Shown one piece after another: positions 54,991 through 64,000 of a stretch of DNA of 64,000 nucleotides; position 1 is the stretch's first letter, and each line of letters begins with the position of its first letter. The DNA is taken from NCBI RefSeq assembly GCF_039555535.1, contig NZ_CP154630.1:571001-635000 (forward strand), written 5' to 3'. This DNA is from Stenotrophomonas maltophilia (GTDB lineage: Bacteria > Pseudomonadota > Gammaproteobacteria > Xanthomonadales > Xanthomonadaceae). Both the position numbers and the translations under genes were made by a program. The notes beneath the pieces were generated by a model. The model did no database searches and had not been told where the DNA came from. It saw only the letters and a program-made list of their open reading frames with translations.

Positions 54991-55416
54991 ATGGATGACA
55001 TGACCTCCACCTCTCCCCCCCCGCGTACTCCGCGCCGAGACCTGGCGATTGCCGGGGCCCTGGCGCTGCTGTTGGCCGCTTCCCTCGTATCGGTCGCCAA
55101 GCGATCTGACTATCAGACATCGTTGCTGCGCCAGGCCTTCGCTGAGGACGCGGGATTCGAGGCATCCGTACCACGCGAGGTGGTGGATGCACGTGGTCTG
55201 GTGCGCGCGCAGCCGATCGCTCCCTCGCTGCTTTCACTCGGGCAGGGGCTGAAGGACGACCCATTGATCCAGCAACGCATGTGGGAGGCGCTGTATCCGG
55301 TCCGGTTCAGCGATACCGATACCCCGCAGCGCCTGCTGAGGGCCGGTGATCCGTTGGTTGACCAGTGCCACGTCCAGGGGAGGAGCGGAGATGTCGTTCT
55401 TGCCGACTGCCGCTGA
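54991..55416 (+). CDS. Small membrane-anchored protein of unknown function
   Basis: A protein of about 141 residues with one N-terminal membrane helix (LAIAGALALLLAASLVSVA) and a periplasmic tail containing two cysteines (DQCHVQG and LADCR) that could form a disulfide. The start is uncertain (TTG 54979, ATG 54991 or ATG 55000). No family recognised. It overlaps the following GT-C gene by 26 bases. Confidence 0.65.
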   Translation: MDDMTSTSPPPRTPRRDLAIAGALALLLAASLVSVAKRSDYQTSLLRQAFAEDAGFEASVPREVVDARGLVRAQPIAPSLLSLGQGLKDDPLIQQRMWEALYPVRFSDTDTPQRLLRAGDPLVDQCHVQGRSGDVVLADCR

Positions 55417-56596
55417 ACCAGGGCGCCGTGCGGCGCTGGCCATGCTGGTCTCCATTCTTCTCTGCTACGGCCTGGCCGCCGTGGGCCTGATGGGCTGGCC
55501 GGTGCAGGTGGCATTTGGCGCGGTCGTGCTCAGCGCGCTGCTCGCCCTGCCGGCTGTGCGTGACCTGCGTACCGCCCCTCTGGTCCTGGCCGTGCTGGTG
55601 CTGGTGTTGATCGCACTGGGAAGCCCCAGCGATGGCTGGGACCCGCGTTCAATCTGGCTCTTCCATGCCAAGCGGATCTACCTGGAGGGCACGTTGTACG
55701 CCCAGCTGGATGATTACGCGCCGTGGAGCCACAACGACTATCCTGCACTGGTTCCGTTGTTGATGGCCTGTGCAGCAGGTTTGGCTGGGCACTGGAACGA
55801 GCTGCTGCCCAAGGCGGTGGCACCGCTGCTGCTGCTGCCGGCACTGCTGCTGATCGCCCCGAGTTTCCGCTCGCGCTGGTGCGGCGTGCTGTTCGCAGTG
55901 CTGCTGCTGCGCCTGGCGCGCGACATGCTGATCAACGGCTACATGGATCCGCTGGTGGCGGTCTACGCCGTCGCTGCCGTGGCGACAGCGATGCGCCACC
56001 GCATGTCCGGGAAGCACGGTGGTAGTCGCGAGCTGGTCGCATTCATGTTGCTGGTGGCCGTGCTGTCGATGTTGAAGAACGAGGGGGCCGTGCTTGCGGC
56101 CCTGTTGACGGCCGTGGTGCTGGGCGAAGGTGTGCTGCGTGAGCGTCGCCTGGGCTGGCACATCCTCCTGGCCGCGGTTGTGGCCCTGCTGCCACTGCTG
56201 GCATGGAAGCTGGCCGTCGGGCAGGCAGGGGTTGGCAATGACCTGGCGGGAAGCGACATGAAGGTGCAGCTGCTGGCGCGGCTTGGCAGCGAGGGCAGTA
56301 CCCTGCCGATCGTCGGGCGCCTGCTGCTGGATGTCTGGGTGCTGGTGCCGCTGCTGGTGCTGGCGGTGCTCTGGCGCCCGGTGCTGCGGGTTCCGGCGGC
56401 ATCGGTTGCCGTGCTGGCGGCGCTGGCGTATGCAACGCTGCTGTTCCTGGTCTACCTGGGAACACCACATGACCTGGACTGGCACCTGCGCAGCAGCGTC
56501 GACCGTGTCCGCATGCCGGTGACACTGCTGCTGGGGTTTGCAGTGCTGCTGGCACTGGAACATCGCGCCACGGCGAAGATGCCGCGCGCGCGTTGA
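55391..56596 (+). CDS. GT-C type membrane glycosyltransferase
   Basis: A 401-residue protein with about ten membrane helices. The loop after the second or third helix reads GWDPRSIWLFHAKRIYLEG, with the Asp expected of GT-C enzymes that use lipid-linked sugar donors on the periplasmic side. GGAGCGGAG is directly before the ATG. As last gene after UXS, GT2 and GtrA, it probably transfers the pentose to the O-chain or lipid A core. Confidence 0.8.
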   Translation: MSFLPTAAEPGRRAALAMLVSILLCYGLAAVGLMGWPVQVAFGAVVLSALLALPAVRDLRTAPLVLAVLVLVLIALGSPSDGWDPRSIWLFHAKRIYLEGTLYAQLDDYAPWSHNDYPALVPLLMACAAGLAGHWNELLPKAVAPLLLLPALLLIAPSFRSRWCGVLFAVLLLRLARDMLINGYMDPLVAVYAVAAVATAMRHRMSGKHGGSRELVAFMLLVAVLSMLKNEGAVLAALLTAVVLGEGVLRERRLGWHILLAAVVALLPLLAWKLAVGQAGVGNDLAGSDMKVQLLARLGSEGSTLPIVGRLLLDVWVLVPLLVLAVLWRPVLRVPAASVAVLAALAYATLLFLVYLGTPHDLDWHLRSSVDRVRMPVTLLLGFAVLLALEHRATAKMPRAR

Positions 56597-56692
56597 GCCG
56601 GAACGCGCCGCGGCGTCATGCTGCGGCGCATCCCAGCGGTAGGCAGGTGTAGCGCTAGAATGCGCTCATTCTTCCCGTGTGGGGCTGTAGAA

Positions 56693-57424
56693 ATGGAACA
56701 CGTGACTTCCACCGGCAAGCGCGGCAAGCGCTTCGCCAGTGCGGCGCAGGCGCTGGAGGGCGTGGTCGCCGATGGCCAGACCCTGGCCGTGGGCGGCTTC
56801 GGCCTGTGCGGCATTCCCGAGGCGCTGATCGCCGCGCTGCGTGACAGCGGGGCCAAGGGCCTGACGGTGATCTCCAACAACGCCGGTGTCGATGGCTTCG
56901 GCCTTGGCCAGCTGCTGGAGACGCGCCAGATCAGGAAGATGATTTCGTCCTACGTGGGCGAGAACAAGGAGTTCGAGCGGCAGTTCCTGGCTGGCGAACT
57001 GGAGCTCGAATTCAATCCGCAGGGCACCCTTGCCGAGCGCCTGCGTGCTGGCGGTGCAGGCATTCCTGCGTTCTTCACTGCCACCGGCTACGGCACGGTG
57101 GTGGCCGAAGGCAAGGAGACGCGCGAGTTCGACGGCAAGCACTACGTGATGGAAACCGCCCTGCGCGCCGACGTGGCGCTGGTCAAGGCGTGGAAGGCCG
57201 ACGAAGCTGGCAACCTGGTGTTCCGCAAGACCGCGCGCAACTTCAACCCGGCCTGCGCGATGGCCGGCAAGGTCTGCATTGCGGAGGTCGAGGAGGTCGT
57301 GCCGGTGGGCGCCATCGATCCGGACCAGGTGCACCTGCCGGGTATCTACGTGCACCGTATCGTGCACAACGCACACCCTGAAAAACGCATCGAGCAGCGC
57401 ACCGTCCGCGCGGAGGGCAACTGA
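56693..57424 (+). CDS. scoA: 3-oxoacid CoA-transferase subunit A
   Basis: Half of a succinyl-CoA:acetoacetate CoA-transferase that activates acetoacetate. The 243 residues begin with [20 protein letters not shown] and contain [21 protein letters not shown] and [21 protein letters not shown], typical of the alpha subunit. A TAGAAT box lies about 35 bases upstream. scoB follows after one base. The tyrosine pathway at 13.5-15.2 kb would supply acetoacetate. Confidence 0.93.
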   Translation: MEHVTSTGKRGKRFASAAQALEGVVADGQTLAVGGFGLCGIPEALIAALRDSGAKGLTVISNNAGVDGFGLGQLLETRQIRKMISSYVGENKEFERQFLAGELELEFNPQGTLAERLRAGGAGIPAFFTATGYGTVVAEGKETREFDGKHYVMETALRADVALVKAWKADEAGNLVFRKTARNFNPACAMAGKVCIAEVEEVVPVGAIDPDQVHLPGIYVHRIVHNAHPEKRIEQRTVRAEGN

Positions 57425-57425
57425 C

Positions 57426-58058
<633 letters not shown>

Positions 58059-58104
58059 TGTTCCGGGGGCGGCCAAGCGCCGCCCTGTTCCTTGAGGGGC
58101 CGCC

Positions 58105-58716
58105 ATGTTGTTCCTCCACGATCTGCCCGATGCGGACGTCCAGCACTTGCCGGGCTGGCTGGCTGCGGCCGACGCCGACCGGCTGATGGCCGCGCTGCAG
58201 GCCGAAGTGCCATGGGAGGTACATCGCATCCGCATGTTCGGCAACTGGGTGGAGTCGCCGCGGCTGAGCTGCTGGATCGGCGACCCGCAGGCCCGCTACC
58301 GTTACTCCGGTGCCGAGTTCGTGCCGTACTCATGGCCGCCCGTGCTGCAGGCCGTGCGTGAGCAGCTGCAGGACGGGAACATCGGTCGTTTCAACAGCGT
58401 GCTGCTGAACCGCTATCGGGATGGGGGAGATCACATGGGATGGCACAGTGACGATGAGCCGGAGCTGGGGCCGGCACCGGTGATTGCTTCGGTGAGCCTT
58501 GGTGCTGCGCGCCGCTTCCTGCTGCGACGGCGCGATGAGCCGGCGCGCAGGACCGAGTTCGTCCTGGGCCACGGAGACCTGTTGTTGATGGGCGGGCAGA
58601 CCCAGCGCTCCTACCAGCACGCGCTCCCGAAGATGGCGCGGGTTCGCGGGGAGCGGATCAACCTGACGTTCCGCTGGATTCATTCACGCACGGCGGGCGC
58701 GCGTACCGGAGCCTAG
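58105..58716 (+). CDS. AlkB-like Fe(II)/2-oxoglutarate dioxygenase
   Basis: A 203-residue enzyme expected to demethylate alkylated DNA or RNA bases. Iron ligands H114 and D116 in HMGWHSDDE and H172 in YQHALPK are present, as are the 2-oxoglutarate Arg residues in ERINLTFR (R184, R190), and NSVLLNRYRDGGDHM. This is the ALKBH2/3-like bacterial form. It is 46 bases after scoB and overlaps the end of the convergent GT2 gene by four bases. Confidence 0.92.
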   Translation: MLFLHDLPDADVQHLPGWLAAADADRLMAALQAEVPWEVHRIRMFGNWVESPRLSCWIGDPQARYRYSGAEFVPYSWPPVLQAVREQLQDGNIGRFNSVLLNRYRDGGDHMGWHSDDEPELGPAPVIASVSLGAARRFLLRRRDEPARRTEFVLGHGDLLLMGGQTQRSYQHALPKMARVRGERINLTFRWIHSRTAGARTGA

Positions 58717-59675
58717 CGCCGGACCAGATCGATGGCGGCGGTCAACAGGCCACGCCCGAAGTAGCCGTAGTTGCCGGAGAACACCTCTGCCATCACCGCG
58801 GGAATGCGGCGAAGGCGTGCAGGGCCCATCCCTGTGCGTACCGTCAAGTGCCGCTGCTTCCGTTCAATCCACTCCAGGCGCGATCCGGGCAGGCCCAGCG
58901 CGCGTGCGCGGGCCAGCAGCTGCTCGCACTGCAGTCGTTCGATCTCCAATTGGCGTTCCCGCCTCACCTCGCGCGAGACGCCATCCTGGTCGCCAAGCCC
59001 CACCTGGTTGTTGCCGTGCAGGCGGTAGCCGATCAACGGCTCGGGTAAGCTGTCGATCTCCCCTCGCATGGCCGCCAGCGTGCTGATCCAGGCGTCGTGG
59101 ACCCAGCCCGAAGCAGGAAGAGGCAATGCATCGTCCAGAACCTGGCGACGCAGCGCCATTGCCGCCCCTGTCATCAGCGGACGCTTGAGCAGCAGCTCGA
59201 AACCGTGGCCTGCATGCATCCGCACATGCTCCGAAGGCCGGTACCCCAACGCGGAAAACAACCGTTTGGACAACATCCGGCCGGATCCGTCGATCAGTTG
59301 CGCATCGCTGTGCAGTGCCAGCAGCTCAGGGCGGGCATCGAACTCGGTGCAGAAACGTTGCAGCTTGTCCGGGTACCAGAGGTCATCCTGGTCGCACAGG
59401 AAAATGAGGTCGCCGGTACAGGCGCGGAGCGCGCCGTCGAAGTTCTGCCGATAGCCGACGTTGCGGGCATTCACCTGCAGGTCCACCGCGATGCCCAGGG
59501 CCTCTGCACGAGGCACGAACGAACGCAGCAATGCCAGGGTACCGTCGGAGGACGCATCGTCACGGATCACGAGCTGATCCGGATGGCGTGTCTGCGCCAG
59601 CAGGCTGTCCAGCTGCTCCTGCAGGAAGCGCTCGCCGTTGTAGGTGCAGACGGCGATGGAAACGGATGAGGTCAT
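58713..59675 (-). CDS. Family 2 glycosyltransferase, rhamnosyltransferase-like
   Basis: A 320-residue GT-A enzyme: SIAVCTYNGERFLQEQLDSLL, IRDDASSDGT, FLCDQDDLWYPDKL and the acceptor-side WVHDAWISTLAA are like rhamnosyltransferases of LPS. With dTDP-rhamnose made nearby, rhamnose is a fair guess for the donor. The ATG at 59675 starts the conserved domain; the longer frame is a shadow of the lipoprotein gene. It is a single gene. Confidence 0.86.
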   Translation of the reverse strand: MTSSVSIAVCTYNGERFLQEQLDSLLAQTRHPDQLVIRDDASSDGTLALLRSFVPRAEALGIAVDLQVNARNVGYRQNFDGALRACTGDLIFLCDQDDLWYPDKLQRFCTEFDARPELLALHSDAQLIDGSGRMLSKRLFSALGYRPSEHVRMHAGHGFELLLKRPLMTGAAMALRRQVLDDALPLPASGWVHDAWISTLAAMRGEIDSLPEPLIGYRLHGNNQVGLGDQDGVSREVRRERQLEIERLQCEQLLARARALGLPGSRLEWIERKQRHLTVRTGMGPARLRRIPAVMAEVFSGNYGYFGRGLLTAAIDLVRR

Positions 59676-59773
59676 CGGGAGACGGTGCAGCCAGGTGCAG
59701 CCAGGATGCGTCGAGTATCGCATGCCTCCATCGAGACCCTCCCGCCCTCCGTGGCGCGCACGCCGGCCATTGA

Positions 59774-60415
59774 TCAGTGCAGGGCGCCCGGCTGATCGTT
59801 CTGCCCGCTGACCAGCGTCCACCCCACCATGTCCTGCGCCAGCTGCTGCAGGCCACGCTCGAACGCGGCGGTCACGGCCGGCACATCGGTGCTGCCGACC
59901 GGCTGGGCCTGGCGGAACGTGCGGTCGGCCACCACGCGCTGGTCGGCGACGTGGATCAGCTTGGCGTTGACCTCGATCACCACCGTCGGCGTGGCCTGGC
60001 CCTGGTAGTCCGACTCGAAGCGGCGTACGTCGGTGGACAGCTTGTAGTCGGCGCGGATGCCGGCGGTGCTGCGCGCCACGCCGCGGATGCGGCCGGAGTC
60101 TTCGAAGCCACGCAGCAGGGTGTCCTCGATCATGTCGGTGGCCGGTTGCGCCCAGCTGGCGCCCTTGTAGATCTCCAGCTGCGACGGGGTCGGCCGCACG
60201 TTGATGCGTGGGCTGTCGACCATGCGCGCGGCGCTGGGCTTGGCCAGTACCAGCTGCCAGCTGGCCTGCGGCCACGCCGGATCGGCCTTCACCTGCACGG
60301 CGGGCGAGTACAGCGTCACTGCGGTTTTCTCGCTGCTGCCAAGGATGGAGCAGCCGCCCAGCAGGGTGGCCAGCGAAGCGGCCAGCAGCAGGCGCGGAAG
60401 GGGCATCGGGCTCAT
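59774..60415 (-). CDS. MCE-transport auxiliary lipoprotein (PqiC/LetC-like)
   Basis: A 213-residue lipoprotein with lipobox LLGGC (Cys22) and a domain of the ABC-type transport auxiliary type (DUF330/PqiC): TLYSPAVQVKADPAWP, RINVRPTPSQLEIYKGASWA, FERGLQQLAQDMVGW. It should sit in the outer or inner membrane and help move lipid between them. Last gene of the four-gene mce operon; it overlaps the MlaD-like gene by four bases. Confidence 0.88.
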   Translation of the reverse strand: MSPMPLPRLLLAASLATLLGGCSILGSSEKTAVTLYSPAVQVKADPAWPQASWQLVLAKPSAARMVDSPRINVRPTPSQLEIYKGASWAQPATDMIEDTLLRGFEDSGRIRGVARSTAGIRADYKLSTDVRRFESDYQGQATPTVVIEVNAKLIHVADQRVVADRTFRQAQPVGSTDVPAVTAAFERGLQQLAQDMVGWTLVSGQNDQPGALH

Positions 60416-61338
60416 TTGGGTTCGAACTCCTTCGGTGCGTCGCGGCCCAGCAGATAGCGCGCGGGGTTGTTCTCGAGGCGGTCGCTGACCCGGCGCAGGT
60501 CGCGGATCAGGCCGCGCAGTTCGGTCAGCGTCGGGCCCAGCTGGCCGAGGCCATCGTTGGCGAAGCTGTTGATCGCGGCGCGGTTCTCGCCCAGGATCGA
60601 ATCGGCGTTGCCGGCGGCCGAGTCGAGCTTGGCCAGGGTGCCGTCCAGCTTGTCGATGATGCCCGGCAGCTGCTGCACCAGGTTCTTGTCCAGGCGCTCG
60701 ATCGTACCGTTGGTGGTCTTAAGGGTGGTGTCCAGGCTGCGGGCGGCGTCGCGCGCGCTGAGCAGCAGCGCCTGGGTACCCTGGTCGCGGTCGGCCAGGC
60801 CGCCGCTGATCGTCTCCAGGTTGGCCAGCGTCGCATTGATCGAGGCCACGTTGCGGTCGCTGAGGATCTGGTCCATGCGCTCGACGATGCGATTGGCGAC
60901 GTCGGTGATGTTCTGCAGCGCCGACGGTGTGGTCGGGATGATCGGGGCCGGATCCTTGTTGACCGTGGTCAGCGCCGGTGACTGCGGCGTGCCGCCGCTG
61001 AGCTGGATGATCGATGGGCCGGTCAGGCTGGTGATCGCCAGCTTGGCACGGGTATCGGTCTTGACCGGGGTGGTCGAGTTCAGACGGATGCGTGCGACCA
61101 CTTGGCGCGGGTCGTCCGGCACCAGGTTCAGTTCGATGATCGAACCGACCGCGATGCCGTTGTACTGCACCGGGCTGCCCACCGACAGGCCGGTCACCGC
61201 CTCACGGAACACCACGCGGTATTCCTGCCAGGTACGGTCGGAGGAGTACTTGGCCGCCCACAGGCCGAAGGCCAGCAGGGCCAGGCCGGTGATCAGGGTG
61301 AACGCGCCGATCAGCACGTAGTTGGCTTTGGTTTCCAT
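60412..61338 (-). CDS. MCE-domain protein (MlaD family)
   Basis: A 308-residue periplasmic lipid-binding protein anchored by one N-terminal helix (YVLIGAFTLITGLALLAFGLW). The MCE domain (about 38-120) includes FREAVTGLSVGSPVQYNGI and VGSIIELNL, followed by a long coiled coil (about 145-270) that is longer than in MlaD and may build a needle or tube. It lies three bases after the ATPase gene. Confidence 0.92.
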   Translation of the reverse strand: METKANYVLIGAFTLITGLALLAFGLWAAKYSSDRTWQEYRVVFREAVTGLSVGSPVQYNGIAVGSIIELNLVPDDPRQVVARIRLNSTTPVKTDTRAKLAITSLTGPSIIQLSGGTPQSPALTTVNKDPAPIIPTTPSALQNITDVANRIVERMDQILSDRNVASINATLANLETISGGLADRDQGTQALLLSARDAARSLDTTLKTTNGTIERLDKNLVQQLPGIIDKLDGTLAKLDSAAGNADSILGENRAAINSFANDGLGQLGPTLTELRGLIRDLRRVSDRLENNPARYLLGRDAPKEFEPK

Positions 61339-61341
61339 GGC

Positions 61342-62169
61342 TCAGGCACTCTCGATCTGTTCGCCGCGCGCGGCACGCGCACGCGGTCCGTGGAAGTATT
61401 CCTGGATCCACGGATGATCCAGTTTCTCGATGTCCGGCAGCGGCGCGTTGGCCACCACCTTGCGGTCGGCGATCACCGCCACCCGGTCGCAGATCGCGTA
61501 CAGCGTGTCCAGGTCGTGGGTGATCAGGAACACGGTCAGCCCCAGCGCTTCCTGCAGGGTCTTGATCAGGCGGTCAAATGCCGCCGCACCAATCGGGTCG
61601 AGGCCGGCGGTGGGTTCATCCAGGAACAGCAGGGGCGGGTCCAGCGCCAGCGCCCGGGCCAGGCCCGCACGCTTGCGCATGCCGCCGGACAACTGCGATG
61701 GCAGCTTGTTGATCGCATCGGCGGGCAGGCCGGCCAGCTTCACCTTCAGCAGCGCGAGCTCGTAGTGCCAGCGCTCGGGCAATTCGCGGTGGTGTTCCTT
61801 CAAGGGCACCTGCACGTTCTCGCCCACGGTCAGCGAAGAAAACAGGGCGCCATCCTGGAACAGCACGCCGGTGTTGCGTTCGATGTGCAGTCGGCTCTCG
61901 GCATCGTCGGCACGCGCATCGCGGCCGAGCACTTCGATCTGTCCGGCGTCGGGCGTGCGCAGGCCGAGGATCGAACGCATCAGCACCGACTTGCCGGTGC
62001 CCGAGCCACCGACCACGCCCAGGATCTCGCCGCGGCGCACGTCCAGGTCCAGGTCTTCATGCACGGTCTGGCTGCCGAAGCGGTTGACCAGCCCGCGCAC
62101 GCGGATGGCCAGGTCGTGGCCTTCGCCGTCCTGCATGGGGATTTCTTCGGGAGTCGTATGCGTGCTCAT
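61342..62169 (-). CDS. ABC transporter ATPase of MCE system (MlaF-like)
   Basis: A 275-residue ATPase with Walker A GGSGTGKS, signature LSGGMRKRAGLARALA and Walker B LLFLDEPTAGLDPIGA; the MRKR form of the signature is characteristic of MlaF-type proteins. The ATG at 62169 starts one base after the permease stop. It drives lipid movement by the adjacent permease. Confidence 0.93.
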   Translation of the reverse strand: MSTHTTPEEIPMQDGEGHDLAIRVRGLVNRFGSQTVHEDLDLDVRRGEILGVVGGSGTGKSVLMRSILGLRTPDAGQIEVLGRDARADDAESRLHIERNTGVLFQDGALFSSLTVGENVQVPLKEHHRELPERWHYELALLKVKLAGLPADAINKLPSQLSGGMRKRAGLARALALDPPLLFLDEPTAGLDPIGAAAFDRLIKTLQEALGLTVFLITHDLDTLYAICDRVAVIADRKVVANAPLPDIEKLDHPWIQEYFHGPRARAARGEQIESA

Positions 62170-62170
62170 G

Positions 62171-63292
62171 TCACCAGTCCATGTGCATGAACCACAACGC
62201 CGCGAAGGCATCGATGATGATCACCAGCGAGATGGTCTGCACCACGCTGGAGGTGGTGCGTTCACCGACCGACTGCGCCGTGCCTTCCACCTTCAGGCCT
62301 TCCAGGCAGCCGATCAGGCCGATCACCAGTGCGAACACCGGGGCCTTGGACAGGCCGACCAGCATGTGCCGCACTTCCATGGTTTCGTGCATGCGCGCGA
62401 TGTACATCTGCGGCGGGATGTCTAGGTCGAACGCGCCGACGGTGATACCGCCGGCCAGGCCGGCAACCATCGCGATGAAGGTCAGCAGGGGCAGGGTGAC
62501 CAGCAGCGCCATCAACCGTGGCAGCACCAGCAGGTCGATCGGGTCCAGGCCCAGCGTGCGCATGGCATCGATTTCCTCGCGCGCCTTCATCGCACCGATC
62601 TGCGCGGTGAACGCACTGGCGGTGCGGCCGGCCAGCACGATCGCGGTCAGCAGTACCGCGAACTCGCGCAGGAAGGCGATGTTGACCAGCTCGACCACGT
62701 AGATCTCGGCGCCGAAGTCGCGCAGGATGGTCGAGCCGAGGAAGGCGATCACCGCACCGACCAGGTACGACAGCAGCGCCACCAGCGGTACTGCGTCCAG
62801 CCCGACCTGCTCCATCTGGTGCACGGTGGCGGTCAGTCGGAAGCGACGGGGCTCCTTGACCAGCCGGGCTGCCTTGACCAGGTTTTCGCCCAGGAAACTG
62901 CACAGCGCCTTGATATTGTGGCCAGTGGCATGGACGCTGACACCGAGCCGTTCCAGCGCGGCCAGCACGCCGAAATCGCGCTTGGGCCTGGGCCGGTCGT
63001 CGGCCACTTCCTCGATGGTGCAGACCAGCGCCTGGTGATCCGGGCGGAACTGCAACGCGTCCTCGCCGAGATCGGCGCGATGGGCCACCCGCAGCACCTG
63101 CAGCACGCCGGCCGAATCCATCTTCTCGATGCCGGTGGCGTCGATGCCGGTCAGTGTGTCGGGAACGCCGCGCAGGACTTCGGCCGCGGCCAGCGCGGTC
63201 TTCAAGGTCCAGGTGCCGGACAGGCGGATCAGGCCCGGGTCATGGGCGTCCTGTTCGAGCTGGGGGGCGTGGTTCGGGGTCACTTGGGCCAT
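62171..63292 (-). CDS. MlaE-type permease with N-terminal STAS domain
   Basis: A 373-residue protein. Residues 1-110 resemble a STAS domain (GTWTLKTALAAAEVLRG, DATGIEKMDSAGVLQVLR); the rest is an MlaE permease (LRDFGAEIYVVELVNIAFLREFAVLLTAIVLAGRTASAF, then MRTLGLDPIDLLVLPR). In E. coli the STAS protein MlaB is separate, so here the two are fused. First gene of the operon, which diverges from the ThrE-like gene. Confidence 0.92.
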   Translation of the reverse strand: MAQVTPNHAPQLEQDAHDPGLIRLSGTWTLKTALAAAEVLRGVPDTLTGIDATGIEKMDSAGVLQVLRVAHRADLGEDALQFRPDHQALVCTIEEVADDRPRPKRDFGVLAALERLGVSVHATGHNIKALCSFLGENLVKAARLVKEPRRFRLTATVHQMEQVGLDAVPLVALLSYLVGAVIAFLGSTILRDFGAEIYVVELVNIAFLREFAVLLTAIVLAGRTASAFTAQIGAMKAREEIDAMRTLGLDPIDLLVLPRLMALLVTLPLLTFIAMVAGLAGGITVGAFDLDIPPQMYIARMHETMEVRHMLVGLSKAPVFALVIGLIGCLEGLKVEGTAQSVGERTTSSVVQTISLVIIIDAFAALWFMHMDW

Positions 63293-63385
63293 TCGGGTCG
63301 CAGCATAACCGTTCTGTCTGGGGCATCGCGTCGAACCCGGATGAATTTATCCAGTGCGGCCCGGCAGTAGGTAATACTACGGCGC

Positions 63386-64000
63386 ATGTCCGCAGACGCT
63401 CACACGATCCCCACGCCCCAGGCCACCTACGCGCAGCGCGTGGCCTTTGTTTCCGAGATCGCCGGACGCCTGCACAGCTACGGCACCACGGCCCAGCGCC
63501 TGGAAACGGCAGTGGTGGCACTGGCTCGCCAGCTCGATCTGGATTGTGAACCGTGGTCGAATCCCACCGGTATCATCCTCAGCTTCAGCGACCCGGCACA
63601 GGCGATCGGCTCCAGCGACATCACCCGCGTGATCCGCCTGGCGCCTGGCGAGAACGACCTGCACAAGCTCAGCGTCGCCGACCATATCGCCGAGGAAGTG
63701 TCCAACGGCCGGATGAGCATCGCCCAGGGCCACACCGCGCTGCGCCAGCTGGACAAGGATCCCGGCCGGCGCGGCAAGTTGCGCACCATCCTTTCGTTCA
63801 CCCTCGGCGCTGCCGGCGTGGCCGGCATGTGGAAGCTGCCGTGGCTGGACATCGCCACCGCCGGTGTCATCGGCCTGATGATCGGCCTGCTCGGCATGGT
63901 CACCGACCGTCGCCCGGCCACCCGCGAAGCGGCCGAGGCGCTGGCGGCGCTGCTGGCCGGCATGGTCGCAACCCTGGTCGCGTCCTTTGTCGGCGCACTC
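63386..64000 (+). CDS. Threonine/serine exporter family protein, ThrE-like (3' end outside window)
   Basis: The first 205 codons of a ThrE/DUF1212-type membrane protein. The soluble N-terminal domain has RLHSYGTTAQRLETAVVALA and the PTGIILSF strand; membrane helices start near residue 135 (LSFTLGAAGVAGMWKLPWLDIATAGVIGLMIGLLGMV). The frame is open to the window end. Exports threonine or serine in other bacteria. It diverges from the mce operon over 93 bases. Confidence 0.85.
   Translation, partial: MSADAHTIPTPQATYAQRVAFVSEIAGRLHSYGTTAQRLETAVVALARQLDLDCEPWSNPTGIILSFSDPAQAIGSSDITRVIRLAPGENDLHKLSVADHIAEEVSNGRMSIAQGHTALRQLDKDPGRRGKLRTILSFTLGAAGVAGMWKLPWLDIATAGVIGLMIGLLGMVTDRRPATREAAEALAALLAGMVATLVASFVGAL

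Overview
The window is about 64 kb of high-GC chromosome from a member of the Xanthomonadaceae, most likely the Stenotrophomonas maltophilia complex. Three things point there: short palindromes headed by GTAG (SMAG/REP type) between genes; an O-antigen locus between metB and etfA, the classic place in Xanthomonas and relatives; and rmlBACD next to xanB/xanA (manA/spgM in S. maltophilia). No rRNA, tRNA, CRISPR array or intact insertion sequence was seen.

Layout. 1-10.7 kb: an RstB/RstA-like two-component pair (kinase cut by the window edge), an asparagine-synthetase-like amidotransferase whose position 2 is Ser instead of Cys, a phasin, queD, and a TonB receptor followed by an M14 peptidase. 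10.7-13.5 kb: rhlE, bracketed by two pairs of ~100-bp hairpin elements that share a 52-nt core but have unrelated stems. 13.5-24.1 kb: two tyrosine-catabolism genes, a radical-SAM gene overlapping a DUF4130-UdgX fusion gene, pilU, two secreted DUF4398/OmpA-like proteins, a YdcH-like protein, and a cystathionine beta-synthase/metB pair.

24.1-43.5 kb: the O-antigen island. The forward operon encodes the ABC exporter Wzm/Wzt, a methyltransferase with a C-terminal coiled coil, a larger paralogue that has lost its SAM site and carries 28-residue WLD-type coiled-coil repeats, two copies of a GT2-GT4 pair, and an SDR enzyme. A reverse operon encodes GtrA, a GT2, a UPF0104-type membrane protein, an APH-like kinase, a HAD phosphatase, a nucleotidylyltransferase and a multi-pass membrane protein. 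The two meet over a 0.8-kb stretch without a convincing gene.

43.6-58 kb: etfBA; rmlBACD (dTDP-L-rhamnose); xanB and xanA (GDP-mannose, hexose-1-phosphates); then UDP-xylose synthase with a GT2, GtrA, two small membrane proteins and a GT-C protein, which together look like a lipid-linked pentose decoration cassette; then scoAB. 58-64 kb: an AlkB homologue, a GT2, a four-gene MCE (Mla/Pqi-type) lipid transporter, and the start of a ThrE-like exporter. The polysaccharide genes form a pathway: nucleotide sugars from rml/xan/uxs, assembly by the GT2/GT4 enzymes, capping and length control by the methyltransferase/coiled-coil pair, export by Wzm/Wzt, and decoration by the two GtrA/GT2 sets.
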